Source: Spirochaetaceae bacterium (GTDB lineage: Bacteria; Spirochaetota; Spirochaetia; Treponematales; Breznakiellaceae). From it: DNA of 6,916 nt. The notes under the pieces were generated by a model. It did no database searches. It saw nothing but the letters and a program-made list of their open reading frames with translations, and was not told the DNA's origin. How positions within the stretch are numbered: position 1 is the first letter of the stretch; every line of letters begins with the position of its first letter. The stretch covers positions 1 through 6,916 of the forward strand of contig JAIRYB010000123.1 in assembly GCA_031267955.1 (NCBI GenBank), given 5' to 3'. A program made the position numbers and the translations under genes. Below are positions 6,582 to 6,916 of this stretch, piece by piece.

Positions 6582-6605
6582 GCCGCAAAGCCCCGGAAAA
6601 AATTT

Positions 6606-6644
6606 CCTGTAACGGGATTACTGTTACGACAGTTCCGGAACAGG
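6606..6644. promoter_or_regulatory. Cluster of short dyads and near-direct repeats, possible operator or weak terminator
   Basis: CTGTAACG (6607-6614) and CTGTTACG (6621-6628) are near-identical with a 14-base period. GTAAC (6609-6613) and GTTAC (6623-6627) also form a dyad with a 9-base gap. The palindrome TTCCGGAA (6633-6640) and the outer pair CCTGT/ACAGG (6606-6610, 6640-6644) lie alongside. On the minus strand a run of six T follows within a few bases, so a weak terminator for the TPR gene is an alternative. The position suits an operator for the regulator's own gene, but that is inference. Confidence 0.3.
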
Positions 6645-6664
6645 CGGTCCCGGGATCGGTCAGA

Positions 6665-6916
6665 CTATCTTATGTTAAAATAAAAACGCTCCAGGTAGGC
6701 GATTCTTCTCCTGGCGTCGTCACAGCGCGGACTCTGGGGGTATTCCTGAATCAGGCGGCGGTAGTATTCAAGCGCCTTGCGTATATCCCGCCGGGGGCCG
6801 GCGGACTCCAAAAGCTGCCCGTAAAGCCACCACGCTTCGTCGCTCCCCAGGGGAAAATTCAAACGAAATTCATCCAGCGCGTCCAGGGCTTCGGGAAAAC
6901 GGCCCGCCTCATACGC
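6665..6916 (-). CDS. TPR-repeat protein, C-terminal fragment cut by the window edge
   Basis: The frame is open from the right edge to a TAG at 6667-6665 and gives 83 residues with no start codon that must be used; the true start lies beyond the window. Two helical repeats of TPR type are visible: the first with AGRFPEALDALDEFRLNFP, the second with KALEYYRRLIQEYPQSP, followed by a capping helix DDARRRIAYLERFYFNIR. The paired helices ending in an EYP-S-P turn resemble BamD/YbgF-like outer-membrane or periplasmic TPR proteins, but the part that would show a signal peptide is missing. It is in the same direction as the PucR-like gene, 139 bases upstream of it, so the two could be co-transcribed or separated by a terminator in the gap. 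The exact function cannot be given. Confidence 0.8.
   Translation of the reverse strand, partial: AYEAGRFPEALDALDEFRLNFPLGSDEAWWLYGQLLESAGPRRDIRKALEYYRRLIQEYPQSPRCDDARRRIAYLERFYFNIR

Noticed and set aside
6526..6588. TTG start extending the regulator by 21 residues
   Set aside because: There is no clear Shine-Dalgarno before it, whereas the ATG at 6525 has GAGGGGA at good spacing.
1..6916. CRISPR array, tRNA, rRNA or transposase gene
   Set aside because: No regularly spaced repeats, cloverleaf or transposase motifs were seen on either strand.

Overview
The window reads as chromosomal DNA from a GC-rich, probably Gram-negative anaerobic bacterium. A spirochaete (Treponema-like) is my best guess from the style of the proteins, but no marker gene confirms this. 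Almost all of it is dense housekeeping sequence, with GC clearly above 60% where I sampled it. The left 360 bases are the exception: they are about 40% GC by hand count and hold a broken accessory gene.

Layout from left to right. (1) Positions 1-355, minus strand: a decayed HEPN-domain gene, with a stop at codon 4 and a one-base frameshift, running off the left edge. (2) Positions 367-379: a 13-base palindrome on the AT-rich/GC-rich boundary. (3) Positions 418-1767, minus: a complete thymidine/pyrimidine-nucleoside phosphorylase (deoA/pdp family). (4) Positions 1768-2112: a 345-base divergent intergenic region with no credible gene. It has several nested perfect stems between 1822 and 1976, and near its right end a dyad that reads as a sigma70-like promoter on both strands. 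(5) Positions 2113-3498 and 3498-4856, plus: the tldD-tldE (pmbA) metalloprotease pair, translationally coupled through a TAATG overlap. (6) Positions 4859-4891: a hairpin between convergent genes. (7) Positions 4867-6525, minus: a 552-residue PucR/CdaR-type regulator. (8) Positions 6526-6664: a leader with small dyads. (9) Positions 6665-6916, minus: the C-terminal end of a TPR protein cut by the right edge.

How the genes relate: TldD and TldE form one heteromeric protease. DeoA is an independent pyrimidine-salvage enzyme that is divergently transcribed and may share a control region with tldDE. The PucR-like protein may act on its own gene, on neighbours or elsewhere; its target is not visible here. 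No RiPP precursor or maturation enzyme is visible beside tldDE. I see no CRISPR array, tRNA, rRNA or transposase gene. The parts most worth a second look are the HEPN pseudogene at the composition boundary and the structured intergenic region with its symmetric promoter.
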